In this document: in pieces, positions 8,612 through 17,266 of the stretch
Position numbering within the stretch: the stretch's first letter is position 1
How the letters are laid out: the number at the start of each line of letters is the position of its first letter
Assembly: GCA_002390285.1 (NCBI GenBank)
Contig: DGPB01000004.1
Span: 1 to 64,000, forward strand
Length of the DNA stretch: 64,000 nt
From: Cellvibrionales bacterium UBA4451
Lineage (GTDB): Bacteria; Pseudomonadota; Gammaproteobacteria; Pseudomonadales; Porticoccaceae
Direction of reading: 5' to 3'
The notes under the pieces: generated by a model
What the model saw: the letters and a program-made list of their open reading frames with translations, nothing else
Database searches by the model: none
Told to the model about the DNA's origin: nothing
Made by a program: the position numbers and the translations under genes

Positions 8612-9047
8612 GGACTGTCACTATAGTTTTTTTTATTCCTGCCTCGGAAGAAAAATGCACCAGTGGAAATATAGATGGACTACTGGTATCGTATAAAATC
8701 TTGGGTCGACAAAAGGTTAATGCTTTACAGCAGGCAAACATACTGCGGGATAACGCTAGGACCATAAATATTCCGGCGACCTGTTAGCCAGTCATTTTTG
8801 CTCCTGGTGGGTCGACCCAATATGTAGCACTTGTGTTTTATTCTATGCTATCTATCAATAGGTTATTAGCTGTTTTTTAACTGTATGTATTATCCAGAGA
8901 TTAGTGCTGTCAGTGAGTATGAGTTTCCTGCTTACAGGCGAGGGAAATGGAATTGCTATGTAAACTGAAAACGTCGATATTTGAAGGGATTGAGCGCGCA
9001 CTGGAAAATAATCCGGGCTAGAATAGATGCTTGATTCGGAGGATAAA
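8612..9047. other. Non-coding region between the sensor operon and pdxH
   Basis: About 435 bp without a convincing gene. Divergent promoters for the binding-protein gene and pdxH should lie here. TTGGGTCGAC (8701-8710) recurs inverted as GTCGACCCAA (8811-8820), and the second copy sits within a 10-bp palindrome, GGGTCGACCC (8809-8818). Confidence 0.6.
8701..8820. repeat. 10-bp perfect inverted repeat, 100 bp apart
   Basis: TTGGGTCGAC at 8701-8710 and its exact reverse complement GTCGACCCAA at 8811-8820 bracket 100 bp of non-coding DNA. This may be a pair of operator half-sites or the ends of a small non-autonomous element. No clear target-site duplication is visible. Confidence 0.5.
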
Positions 9048-9683
9048 ATGTCGCTGGAAGATACCCGTCGCGAGTACAAATATGGCCGCTTGACCAGAGA
9101 AGCGCTGAAAGCTTCGCCTTATGATCAATTTGCTCTGTGGATGGAACAGGCGATTGACTCTAAGTTATCCGATCCTACCGCGATGTGTTTGGCGACGGTC
9201 AGCGATCAAGGTCAGCCTTGGCAGCGTACAGTGTTATTGAAAGGATTCGATGATAAGGGCTTTTTGTTTTATACCAACCTAGGTAGTCGTAAGGCTAAAG
9301 AGATAGAAGGTAATGCCAACGTGAGCCTGATCTTTCCTTGGATGCAGTTGGATCGCCAGGTTATTGTGGGTGGTCAGGCTGAAAAACTTACTAAGACAGA
9401 AGTGCTGAAATACTTTCTGAAGCGCCCCAGAGGCAGTCAGCTAGCAGCGTGGGCTTCAAAACAGAGTAGTCGTATCACCTCTCGCCAGGCGCTGGAGGCT
9501 CAGTTTATACAGATGAAGAAAAAGTATTCAGAGGGGGGTGTCCCCGTGCCAGACTTTTGGGGGGGCTATCGAGTAGTGCCGACGGAGTTTGAATTTTGGC
9601 AAGGTAGAGAATCTCGTCTTCACGACCGCTTTCAGTATCTTTTAGCAGATGGGGGCTGGGAAATTTCACGGTTGGCACCCTGA
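9048..9683 (+). CDS. pdxH: Pyridoxamine 5'-phosphate oxidase
   Basis: An FMN-dependent enzyme that oxidises pyridoxine or pyridoxamine phosphate to pyridoxal phosphate. It has 211 residues from the chosen start. The ATG at 9048 has GGAGG six bases upstream and begins MSLEDTRREY, as in the family; the longer frame from 9027 adds seven unlikely residues. Signatures include GQPWQRTVLLKGFDDKGFLFYTN (residues vary slightly), LIFPW and the C-terminal EFWQGRESRLHDR, which is the PdxH signature. The serine biosynthesis and other PLP enzymes in this window depend on its product. A perfect palindromic terminator separates it from rho. Confidence 0.96.
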   Translation: MSLEDTRREYKYGRLTREALKASPYDQFALWMEQAIDSKLSDPTAMCLATVSDQGQPWQRTVLLKGFDDKGFLFYTNLGSRKAKEIEGNANVSLIFPWMQLDRQVIVGGQAEKLTKTEVLKYFLKRPRGSQLAAWASKQSSRITSRQALEAQFIQMKKKYSEGGVPVPDFWGGYRVVPTEFEFWQGRESRLHDRFQYLLADGGWEISRLAP

Positions 9684-9731
9684 GGCTGAAGGGTGATAAA
9701 GCACAGATAGTGATGGCAAGTCTCTATTACC

Positions 9732-9759
9732 AAATAGCCCGGCATATGCCGGGCTATTT
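9732..9759. terminator. Bidirectional terminator between pdxH and rho
   Basis: A 28-bp perfect palindrome: AAATAGCCCGGC, then ATAT, then GCCGGGCTATTT, followed by a short T-rich stretch. It lies between convergent genes and can serve both. Confidence 0.85.
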
Positions 9760-9787
9760 GATTTTATGATATGAGCTTAGCGATAAA

Positions 9788-11047
9788 TTATTTCCGTTTC
9801 ATCGACTTGAAGAAATCGGCATTGGTGTCGGAGAGTTTCAGTTTATCGATCAAAAATTCAATGGCATCAGAATCTTCCATGCTGTGCAACAATTTGCGCA
9901 GAATCCATACTCTTTGTAGCTCATCTTCGCCCATCAGCAGATCTTCTCGGCGAGTGCCAGAGCGTCGGATATTGATCGCCGGATAAATACGCTTTTCAGC
10001 GACCTTGCGATCCAGATGTAACTCCAAATTACCTGTACCCTTAAATTCTTCGTAGATCACTTCATCCATTTTGGAGCCGGTTTCGACCAGTGTCGTGGCA
10101 ACGATGGTGAGACTTCCGCCCTGTTCAATATTTCGTGCCGCACCAAAGAAACGTTTGGGTCGCTCCAGAGCATGAGCATCTAAACCGCCAGTCAGTACTT
10201 TACCGGAAGAGGGCTGCACAGTGTTGTAGGCGCGGGCTAGACGGGTAATGGAATCCAGCAGGATGACTACATCTTTTTTATGTTCTACGAGACGCTTGGC
10301 TTTTTCGATAACCATCTCAGCTACCTGAACATGGCGGGAGGGCGGCTCATCAAAAGTAGAGGCAATAACTTCACCGCGCACCGAGCGCTGCATTTCCGTC
10401 ACTTCCTCCGGACGCTCATCAATCAATAGAACAATAATGATACATTCAGGATTGTTGCGAATGATGGCCTGGGCCATGTGCTGCATCATAATGGTTTTAC
10501 CGGCCTTGGGCGGTGCCACAATGAGGCCGCGCTGGCCTTTGCCAATAGGCGATATTAGGTCAATGATCCGGCCGGTCAGGTCCTCTGTGGAGCCGCTGCC
10601 AGCTTCCAGCGTCAGCCGTTCATCCGGGAACAGAGGCGTTAGATTTTCAAATAGAATCTTGTTGCGGGCATTTTCCGGTTTATCGAAATTAATTTCATCC
10701 AGCTTCAGCATAGCGAAATAGCGCTCACCTTCCTTGGGCGGGCGAATTTTTCCGGAAATGCCATCACCAGTCCGCAGATTAAAGCGTCGAATTTGGCTGG
10801 GAGACACATAGATGTCATCCGGGCCTGCTAGATAGGAGCCCTCTGCAGATCTCAGAAAGCCAAAACCATCGGGAAGGATTTCGAGTACACCGTCGCCGTA
10901 TATATCCTCACCACTTTTAGCGTGGCGTTTAAGGATACTGAAGATGACGTCTTGTTTTCGTGAACGAGCTAAATTATCAAGTCCGATTTCTTCTGCGATT
11001 TTCAGAAGCTCGTCAATGGGTTTGGTTTTGAGTTCAGTTAGATTCAT
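9788..11047 (-). CDS. rho: Transcription termination factor Rho
   Basis: A hexameric RNA-dependent ATPase that terminates untranslated transcripts. From MNLTELK it has 419 residues, identical in length to E. coli Rho; the frame can extend four residues upstream, without a better ribosome-binding site. The N-terminal RNA-binding domain includes DGFGFLRS, with primary-site YVSPSQIRRF. The ATPase core has Walker A APPKAGKT (about 178-185), Walker B VVILLDSITR, the Q-loop VLTGGLDAHALERPKRFFGAARN and the R-loop GTGNLE. It lies downstream of trxA on the same strand, as in enterobacteria. Confidence 0.98.
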   Translation of the reverse strand: MNLTELKTKPIDELLKIAEEIGLDNLARSRKQDVIFSILKRHAKSGEDIYGDGVLEILPDGFGFLRSAEGSYLAGPDDIYVSPSQIRRFNLRTGDGISGKIRPPKEGERYFAMLKLDEINFDKPENARNKILFENLTPLFPDERLTLEAGSGSTEDLTGRIIDLISPIGKGQRGLIVAPPKAGKTIMMQHMAQAIIRNNPECIIIVLLIDERPEEVTEMQRSVRGEVIASTFDEPPSRHVQVAEMVIEKAKRLVEHKKDVVILLDSITRLARAYNTVQPSSGKVLTGGLDAHALERPKRFFGAARNIEQGGSLTIVATTLVETGSKMDEVIYEEFKGTGNLELHLDRKVAEKRIYPAINIRRSGTRREDLLMGEDELQRVWILRKLLHSMEDSDAIEFLIDKLKLSDTNADFFKSMKRK

Positions 11048-11224
11048 AAATACAGACATAGCAAGGTTATTGTTTTGAATTGAAATGAGCGGATCGCCGG
11101 TCAGGGTTCAGTCTTGATACCCCGTAAGGGCTTGTTGGAATTGTGTGTTGTTCTCGAGGCGTTGAAGGGCATCGGTACGATTGGGGCAAGTATAGGCGGG
11201 CCGTATTGAAAGCGCAACAACTAG

Positions 11225-11251
11225 CGCGGTGGCAGATGCAACGCCACCGCG
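11225..11251 (-). terminator. Stable hairpin downstream of trxA, before rho
   Basis: CGCGGTGGC (11225-11233) and GCCACCGCG (11243-11251) form a perfect 9-bp stem with a 9-nt loop just after the trxA stop. The following minus-strand sequence is only weakly T-rich. It may be a leaky terminator or part of the rho leader. Confidence 0.5.
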
Positions 11252-11258
11252 GTTACTG

Positions 11259-11585
11259 TCAAAGGCTGGCGTCGATAAATTCAATCAGTTGGGTCTTAGA
11301 GAGCGCACCCACTTTGGTGGCTTCGATATTACCGTCCTTAAAAAGAAGTAGTGTCGGAATACCACGTACATTGAACTTGGCTGGCGTTTCCTGATTGGCA
11401 TCCACATCCATTTTACAAATTTTGACTCTGTTGGCGTAATCATTAGCCAGCTCGTCCAGAATAGGTGCAATCATTTTACAAGGGCCACACCAGGCAGCCC
11501 AGAAGTCAATCAAAACGGGCAGATCGGCGCCGAGTACATCAGTTGCGAAGCTGGCATCGGTTACGTGAACGATATTGTCGCTCAT
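11259..11585 (-). CDS. trxA: Thioredoxin 1
   Basis: A cytoplasmic disulfide reductase of 108 residues starting at MSDNIVHVTD. The upstream extension of 29 residues is not thioredoxin-like. The redox site is WCGPC with C33 and C36, and GIPTLLLF contains the conserved cis-proline. It reduces ribonucleotide reductase and other enzymes using thioredoxin reductase, which is not in this window. It lies upstream of rho in the same orientation, with a hairpin between them. Confidence 0.97.
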   Translation of the reverse strand: MSDNIVHVTDASFATDVLGADLPVLIDFWAAWCGPCKMIAPILDELANDYANRVKICKMDVDANQETPAKFNVRGIPTLLLFKDGNIEATKVGALSKTQLIEFIDASL

Positions 11586-11929
11586 AGGGGAGAGTCTCCA
11601 GATTAATGTGATTTCAAAGATACAGCGGTAGAATAACGTCGGATGATAGCATTCGTGTTGGGTGGGTAACAAATGCTATGGGCAGTTTACTTGTCGGCTA
11701 GTGCCAATCTCTTCTTTGGTCATAATCGTTTTTTGGATTACCGTGTTGGCTCATTTGGCTCATTCATACTTAACATCATAAAATATACAGGAAAAATTCC
11801 ATTTTCACATTACTAGATGACAGCTTTCGATCATTTTTATGACGATTCTTATTGAGTACTTAGAATATTGAACCGATGGGACAAAAACAGCTCTAACCCG
11901 GTGATAATAACAAGACAAATGGAGTACTG
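11586..11929. other. Divergent non-coding region between trxA and the TVP38 fusion gene
   Basis: 344 bp, A/T-rich, with no convincing gene. It contains a 9-bp tandem direct repeat, TTGGCTCAT twice (11746-11763). GGAG lies 5 bp before the start codon at 11930. No confident promoter was assigned. Confidence 0.5.
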
Positions 11930-14050
11930 ATGTCGGTCAAAAAGGGCGCCCTACTTTTAGTTATTGCCTTGATTGTGGGAGCCTACCTTGTTTTTGATGG
12001 CGAGCAATACCTCAGTCTTGGGTTTTTTCAGGATATTTATCGACAGCACCCTCAAGCAACGGCTGCGATTTACTTTGTAATTTATGTCGTAGCTGCGGGC
12101 TTATCCTTACCCGGTGCAGCACTGCTCACTATTATTGGTGGGATGATTTTTGGTCTTTGCACCGGGCTATTGTTAGTGTCTTTTGCCAGCTCCTTGGGTG
12201 CGACCCTGGCATTTCTCGTGTCTCGCTTATTACTGCGCGATTGGGTACAAAATAAATTTTCCAGCTATCTCGTGTCGGTGAATCGCGGTATTGAAAAAGA
12301 CGGATCATTCTATTTATTTACGCTACGGTTGATTCCGGCAATCCCCTTTTGGGTTATCAATTTGGTGATGGGGCTTACTCCCATGAAGGCCATAACATTC
12401 TATTGGGTGAGTCAGCTAGGAATGTTGGCGGGTACGGCGGTATATGTGAATGCAGGCGCCGAGCTTGGTGCTGTAGAAGAGTTTTCTGCCTCGGGAATTC
12501 TCACCCCAACCTTACTGGTGTCTTTCTTGCTGTTGGCCATCTTTCCCTTTATTGCCCGCTCGGCGATGGGGTTTATTCAGCGTCGAAAAGTGTACAAGCC
12601 CTATGCCAAGCCCAAAGCATTTGATACCAATATGGTGGTGATTGGGGCGGGCAGCGCTGGTTTGGTTAGTGCGTACATAGCAGCAACAGTTAAAGCCAAG
12701 GTGACACTGGTAGAAAAACATAAAATGGGCGGTGACTGCCTAAACACAGGTTGTGTCCCTAGCAAGGCGTTGATTCGTGCAGCTAAAGCGGTAAAGGAAA
12801 TTTCTCATGCCGAAGTGCTGGGAATCACAGTAGCGGAGCCAACAGTAGATTTTGCCAAGGTTATGGCTAGAGTGCACAAGGTGGTGAGTGATATTGAACC
12901 CCATGATTCCGTAGAACGCTACACCGCTATGGGGGTGGACTGCCTGCAAGGTGAAGCTGTTATCCAGTCTCCCTGGGAAGTTGTGGTGAATGGTAAAACC
13001 ATCAGTACACGTAACATTGTTATTGCTTCAGGTGCCCGACCTTTTGTCCCGCCAATACCGGGAATTAGCGACATAGATTACCTGACATCTGATAATTTAT
13101 GGGAGCTAGAAGCATTGCCCCGTCGACTATTGGTGATGGGGGGCGGGCCTATAGGTTGTGAGCTGGCACAGGCATTTAACCGGTTAGGTGCCCAGGTTAT
13201 CCTCGTTGATATGATGCCTCGAATACTTCCACGCGAAGATGAAGATGTTTCAGCATTTATCAGACAGTGTTTTGTCACAGAAGGTATTGAGGTGCTCACA
13301 GAGCACCAATCCATCGGCTTTGAGCGGCGAGGGGATGAAACGGTTGCCTTGCTGGAGACAAACGGGGAAAAGAAAGTTGTCGCGTTTGATAAAGTCCTGG
13401 TGGCCGTTGGGCGTAAAGCCAATACCGCTGGCATGGGTTTGGAGAGCATCGGCATTGAACTGAACCCCAACGGTACCGTCACAGTGGATGACTATTTGCG
13501 TACCCGTTACCCTAATATTTATGCCTGTGGTGATGTGGCTGGCCCCTACCAGTTCACCCATACAGCGGCTCATCAAGCCTGGTATGCCGTGGTTAATGCC
13601 TTATTTGGTGGGTTAAAGAAATTCAAGGTAGATTACTCGGTGGTGCCCTGGGTGACATTTACCGATCCTGAAGTGGCTCATGTGGGGTTAAGCGAGGGTG
13701 ATGCCGTGGCACAAGGTATTCCCTTCGAGGTGACCAAATATGATTTGGAAGACTTGGATCGAGCCATCGCCGATGATGTGGCTGCGGGTTTTGTGAAAGT
13801 GTTGACCCCGCCCGGTAAGGACCGCATTCTTGGTGCTACTATCGTTGGGTATCACGCCGGTGATTTACTCACAGAATTTGTTACCGCCATGAAGCAGGGA
13901 CTGGGACTGAAAAAAATCATGGGTACTATCCACAGTTATCCCACGATCAGTGAAGCGAATAAATTTGTTGCCGGTGAATGGAGCCGAGACCATGCACCTA
14001 AAAATCTGCTAGCCTGGGTTGAAAAATATCATTCTTGGAAACGACATTAA
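11930..14050 (+). CDS. TVP38/TMEM64 (VTT) membrane domain fused to a mercuric-reductase-like flavoprotein
   Basis: A 706-residue fusion. Residues 1 to about 225 are a polytopic SNARE-associated/VTT domain, with LSLPGAALLTIIGGMIFG and FTLRLIPAIPFW typical of TVP38. From about 232, a pyridine-nucleotide-disulfide oxidoreductase follows: FAD motif VIGAGSAGL, redox pair C270 and C275 in GDCLNTGCVPSK, NAD(P) motif MGGGPIGCE, second FAD motif YACGDVAG, and a C-terminal dimerisation domain with HSYPT. No C-terminal vicinal cysteine pair of MerA is present, so mercury reduction is unlikely. It overlaps or abuts the ArsM-like gene, suggesting a role in arsenic or other metalloid redox chemistry. Substrate unknown. 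Confidence 0.88.
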   Translation: MSVKKGALLLVIALIVGAYLVFDGEQYLSLGFFQDIYRQHPQATAAIYFVIYVVAAGLSLPGAALLTIIGGMIFGLCTGLLLVSFASSLGATLAFLVSRLLLRDWVQNKFSSYLVSVNRGIEKDGSFYLFTLRLIPAIPFWVINLVMGLTPMKAITFYWVSQLGMLAGTAVYVNAGAELGAVEEFSASGILTPTLLVSFLLLAIFPFIARSAMGFIQRRKVYKPYAKPKAFDTNMVVIGAGSAGLVSAYIAATVKAKVTLVEKHKMGGDCLNTGCVPSKALIRAAKAVKEISHAEVLGITVAEPTVDFAKVMARVHKVVSDIEPHDSVERYTAMGVDCLQGEAVIQSPWEVVVNGKTISTRNIVIASGARPFVPPIPGISDIDYLTSDNLWELEALPRRLLVMGGGPIGCELAQAFNRLGAQVILVDMMPRILPREDEDVSAFIRQCFVTEGIEVLTEHQSIGFERRGDETVALLETNGEKKVVAFDKVLVAVGRKANTAGMGLESIGIELNPNGTVTVDDYLRTRYPNIYACGDVAGPYQFTHTAAHQAWYAVVNALFGGLKKFKVDYSVVPWVTFTDPEVAHVGLSEGDAVAQGIPFEVTKYDLEDLDRAIADDVAAGFVKVLTPPGKDRILGATIVGYHAGDLLTEFVTAMKQGLGLKKIMGTIHSYPTISEANKFVAGEWSRDHAPKNLLAWVEKYHSWKRH

Positions 14051-14085
14051 CCGTACGCAATGCAGCAAAGAAGGCTATTAAACAG

Positions 14086-15126
14086 ATGCACGAAACAGTA
14101 AAAGATTACTACGGTAAAGAACTTCAGAGTTCCGACGATTTAAAAACAGATGCCTGTTGTACCCTCGACAATATTCCGGGTCATATCAAACCGATCATGG
14201 CAAAAATTCATCCCGAAGTGAGCAGTAAATACTACGGGTGTGGACTGGTGGCGCCCGAATTACTCGAAGGCATGCGCATACTCGATTTAGGCAGCGGCTC
14301 CGGGCAGGATTGCTACGTTCTTTCAGCACTCGTCGGTGAGCAGGGTGAAGTGGTCGGTGTGGATATGACCGATGAACAACTGGCCGTCGCCAATCGTCAT
14401 ATTGAATACCATCGGAAAGCCTTTGGTTTCAGCAAACCCAACGTACGGTTTATAAAAGGTTATATCGAAAAGTTGGATGAGCTTAATTTAGACGATGAAA
14501 GCTTCGACATCATCGTATCCAATTGCGTGATCAACCTGTCGCCGGATAAACAGGCCGTATTGGCTCAGGCATATCGACTATTAAAACCCGGCGGTGAACT
14601 GTATTTTTCCGATGTCTATGCCGACCGTCGTGTTCCAGCTGAACTCATGGCGGATCCCGTGCTCTACGGCGAATGCCTCAGCGGTGCACTCTATTGGAAC
14701 GATTTTATTCAACTGGCCAAACAGTCGGGTTTTGCCGATCCACGGTTGGTGGAAGATCGCCCACTGGGTATCGATAACGCCGAAGTGCAACAGAAAATAG
14801 GCCATATTAATTTTTATTCGGTGACGTATCGGTTACTTAAATTACCTGACCTGGAAACCAGTCGTGAAGACTATGGCCAGTCAGTGGTCTATCAAGGCAC
14901 TGTGCCCAACAATGGTTGTGTATTTGAATTGGATAAAAAAAACCGCATGCCCAAAGGAAAACCGGTGGCGGTTTGCGGTAATACCTATCGCATATTAAAA
15001 GGCTCCCGGTTTTCAAACCATTTTGAATTTTCGGGTAACTTTGAACAACACAATGGTCTTTTTAATCAAGGTGAGAGCTCGCTGCCATTTTCAGAAAAGG
15101 CAGCGAATAGTGGTGGGTGTTGTTAG
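14086..15126 (+). CDS. arsM: ArsM-like arsenite S-adenosylmethionine methyltransferase
   Basis: A class I methyltransferase of 346 residues from MHETVKDYYG; an upstream ATG at 14035 would overlap the previous gene and adds atypical sequence. The SAM site is LDLGSGSG (66-73), followed by GVDMT. Cysteines C24/C25, C52, C147 and C197 match the order and spacing of the four As(III)-binding cysteines of characterised ArsM, in the contexts DACC, YYGCG, SNCVINL and GECLSGALYW. A C-terminal extension of roughly 95 residues ends in GGCC, as in the variant linked to arsenosugar synthesis. No arsR or radical-SAM arsS is adjacent. Methylation of arsenite is well supported; the final arsenic product is not. 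Confidence 0.85.
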   Translation: MHETVKDYYGKELQSSDDLKTDACCTLDNIPGHIKPIMAKIHPEVSSKYYGCGLVAPELLEGMRILDLGSGSGQDCYVLSALVGEQGEVVGVDMTDEQLAVANRHIEYHRKAFGFSKPNVRFIKGYIEKLDELNLDDESFDIIVSNCVINLSPDKQAVLAQAYRLLKPGGELYFSDVYADRRVPAELMADPVLYGECLSGALYWNDFIQLAKQSGFADPRLVEDRPLGIDNAEVQQKIGHINFYSVTYRLLKLPDLETSREDYGQSVVYQGTVPNNGCVFELDKKNRMPKGKPVAVCGNTYRILKGSRFSNHFEFSGNFEQHNGLFNQGESSLPFSEKAANSGGCC

Positions 15127-15394
15127 GGGTAGTTACATTAAATTATGTTCACAGCCAAAGTTGCAAATTATTTAGGACAATGGAAATAAAAGAACAGACT
15201 ATCCAGATGGCGGGTAGTCTTGGAATGCTCTACATGTGAACGTTGCAAAGTATCAGATCATAATTACTCAAAATAGGACTATTATCAGCAACAAATTCGA
15301 AGCGAAAGGCATGATATATAGCTCAGATATAGAAGTGTTTGGGGTAGATAATTATAAGGAAGGTGAGCGAGTTGTTAATGACCTATGTTGAATC

Positions 15395-16030
15395 TTGTCT
15401 CTCGCATCTTTTTCACGAGTTGCTCCATTTTATTATTCGTTTAATGGTGAGACAAGAAGCCCTAATATATCATCTGAAGCAATGTTCTTTAGGCCACTTA
15501 TTGATATTAAAAATGGTGAAGCCACTCAGTTTTATATTGAAAAGGTCTGGCCAAAATACAGAAAGGCGAAGGGAACGCGGAAACTTGGCGAAATAATAGA
15601 GATGCTGGCAATAGCAGAACTGCCTGTACAACCATTGGAAATTCAACTTGCTCTAATTTTTATTATCTTTGAAAACCTGAAAAGTACATACGCAAAAAGT
15701 AAGAAAATACCTTTTCATAAAGGTTTCTATAGAAAAGTTAGTAATTCTCAAAGGTCTCTAAACAGTGAACCAACCTTATCTTTCAAAGATTTGCTAAATA
15801 TGATGTTTTCTGATGTTGGTATGAATCCTAGTTTGAAAAGAATAATAAATCTCAGGAATGAAATAATACATTTTGGGTTGTCCAGAAAATCATATCAATC
15901 TTTGATAAAAGATTATGATTATTGTCATGATCTAGTGCGTGAATATTTACTCAGGTTTTTGAACTATGATGGAGACTACTTTATTTATAGTCATGCAGCT
16001 AGAACGTTAAAAAATTTGGAATCTACTTAA
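15395..16030 (+). CDS. HEPN-like (ApeA-type C-terminal region) protein, probably 5'-interrupted
   Basis: A 211-codon AT-rich frame opening at TTG 15395; ATG 15482 is the first ATG. No close family is certain. The C-terminal part reads LRNEIIHFG, with R154 and H159 fitting the R-X4-H motif of HEPN ribonucleases. The following DLVREYLLRFLNYDGDYF resembles the end of ApeA-like HEPN proteins, an antiphage family. A stop codon (TGA, 15389-15391) lies just upstream, yet the same frame reads plausibly from GTG 15236 through IYSSDIEVFGVDNYKEGE to this point. So the gene may be 265 codons with a TGG-to-TGA nonsense change. Base composition differs sharply from neighbours, suggesting transfer. Confidence 0.45.
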   Translation: MSLASFSRVAPFYYSFNGETRSPNISSEAMFFRPLIDIKNGEATQFYIEKVWPKYRKAKGTRKLGEIIEMLAIAELPVQPLEIQLALIFIIFENLKSTYAKSKKIPFHKGFYRKVSNSQRSLNSEPTLSFKDLLNMMFSDVGMNPSLKRIINLRNEIIHFGLSRKSYQSLIKDYDYCHDLVREYLLRFLNYDGDYFIYSHAARTLKNLEST

Positions 16031-16108
16031 TGAGGGAGGGGCAACACTAGCGGGCCTTCCTTCATTTTGGCGGCCAATTATTTTTCATGTCTAATTCTAT
16101 TCAGAAAT

Positions 16109-17263
16109 TTATTTATTGAATATTTCCAAAATATTATTTAAAAACTGGTGACCTTTTTGTGTGGGGGTCAGGCTGCTGTCTGGTCGTTCCATTAATTGTA
16201 GTGTTGTCAGTTTATCCAATTCAGGCCGAATAGTTTCCAGAGGTACGCCCGTTCTTTCTAAAAATAATGGTGTGGGCACGCCAGCATTTAATCTCATGGC
16301 ATTCATCATAAATTCCAGTGGTAATTCGTCCTCGGGAATATTTTTACAACTGGCGGTATAGGAGTTTTCTCTCGCCAGATAATTAGCCGGGCTTCGGGTT
16401 TTAGCTGTGCGGATAATACGTTGTTCGGATGGGAGAGTGATTTTGCCGTGGGCGCCGGCACCGATGCCGAGGTAGTCGCCAAATTTCCAGTAATTCAGGT
16501 TGTGGGCAGATTTATTGTTGTCTCTGCAAAAGGCGGAGACTTCGTATTGTTGGTACCCGTTCTCTAGCAATAATTGATATCCCTGCTCCTGAATCGCTTC
16601 TAGAATAATGTCCTTCGGGAGTGTTGGTGGTTTGCTATAGAACTCTGTGTTGGGTTCTATGGTCAGCTGGTACCAGGAAAGGTGTGTGGGCGCCAAATCA
16701 ATGGCCTGCTGTAAATCTACTAGGGCTTGTTTTGTTGTTTGGCCGGGTAGCCCGTGCATTAAATCGATATTAAAGTTTTCAAAGCCGGCAATTCTGGCCG
16801 AGTTAATGGCACTAATTGCTTGTTCGGCGGAGTGCACTCGCCCCAATTTTTCCAACTGTTGATCGTTAAAACTCTGAACGCCAATGGATAGTCGGTTTAC
16901 ACCGACGTTTCGGTAACCCTGAAATTTTTCCTGCTCGAAGGTGCCGGGGTTGGCTTCCAGGGTGATTTCGATGTCTTCTTCAAACCCTATACGGCGGTTG
17001 GCTGCTTGGATAATTCGGCTAATAGCTTCATATGAAAACAGGCTCGGTGTACCACCACCAAAAAAAATGGAGGACAGTTTGCGGCCCTGTATGTACGGCC
17101 CTTCAATGTCCAAGTCGTTAATCAGAGCCTGGATATAGGCTTCTTCCGGTAACTCAGAACCCGCTGCGTGAGAGTTAAAGTCACAATAGGGGCACTTTTT
17201 AAGGCACCAGGGTATGTGCACATACAGGGAGAGCGGTGGAAGGCTGAGGGAGGAATCTGGCAT
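16109..17263 (-). CDS. hemW: Radical SAM haem chaperone HemW
   Basis: A 384-residue radical SAM protein of the coproporphyrinogen III oxidase-like family. C20, C24 and C27 in PWCLKKCPYCDF form the 4Fe-4S site; FFGGGTPS and SIGVQSF follow. HemW proteins lack coproporphyrinogen oxidase activity and insert haem into respiratory proteins. The C-terminal winged-helix part (EFMMNAMRLNAGV) is complete. It is the last gene of the metX-metW-DUF4426-rdgB-hemW run, three bases after rdgB, an order also found in Pseudomonas. Confidence 0.94.
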   Translation of the reverse strand: MPDSSLSLPPLSLYVHIPWCLKKCPYCDFNSHAAGSELPEEAYIQALINDLDIEGPYIQGRKLSSIFFGGGTPSLFSYEAISRIIQAANRRIGFEEDIEITLEANPGTFEQEKFQGYRNVGVNRLSIGVQSFNDQQLEKLGRVHSAEQAISAINSARIAGFENFNIDLMHGLPGQTTKQALVDLQQAIDLAPTHLSWYQLTIEPNTEFYSKPPTLPKDIILEAIQEQGYQLLLENGYQQYEVSAFCRDNNKSAHNLNYWKFGDYLGIGAGAHGKITLPSEQRIIRTAKTRSPANYLARENSYTASCKNIPEDELPLEFMMNAMRLNAGVPTPLFLERTGVPLETIRPELDKLTTLQLMERPDSSLTPTQKGHQFLNNILEIFNK

Positions 17264-17266
17264 GGC

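Noticed and set aside
11930..14050. Mercuric reductase
   Set aside because: The FAD and CXXXXC parts match the wider family, but the C-terminal vicinal cysteines and a mer operon are missing.
15363..15596. 77-codon plus-strand frame overlapping the HEPN-like gene
   Set aside because: The alternative frame lacks continuation of the HEPN-like sequence; the frame ending at 16030 carries the coherent protein.
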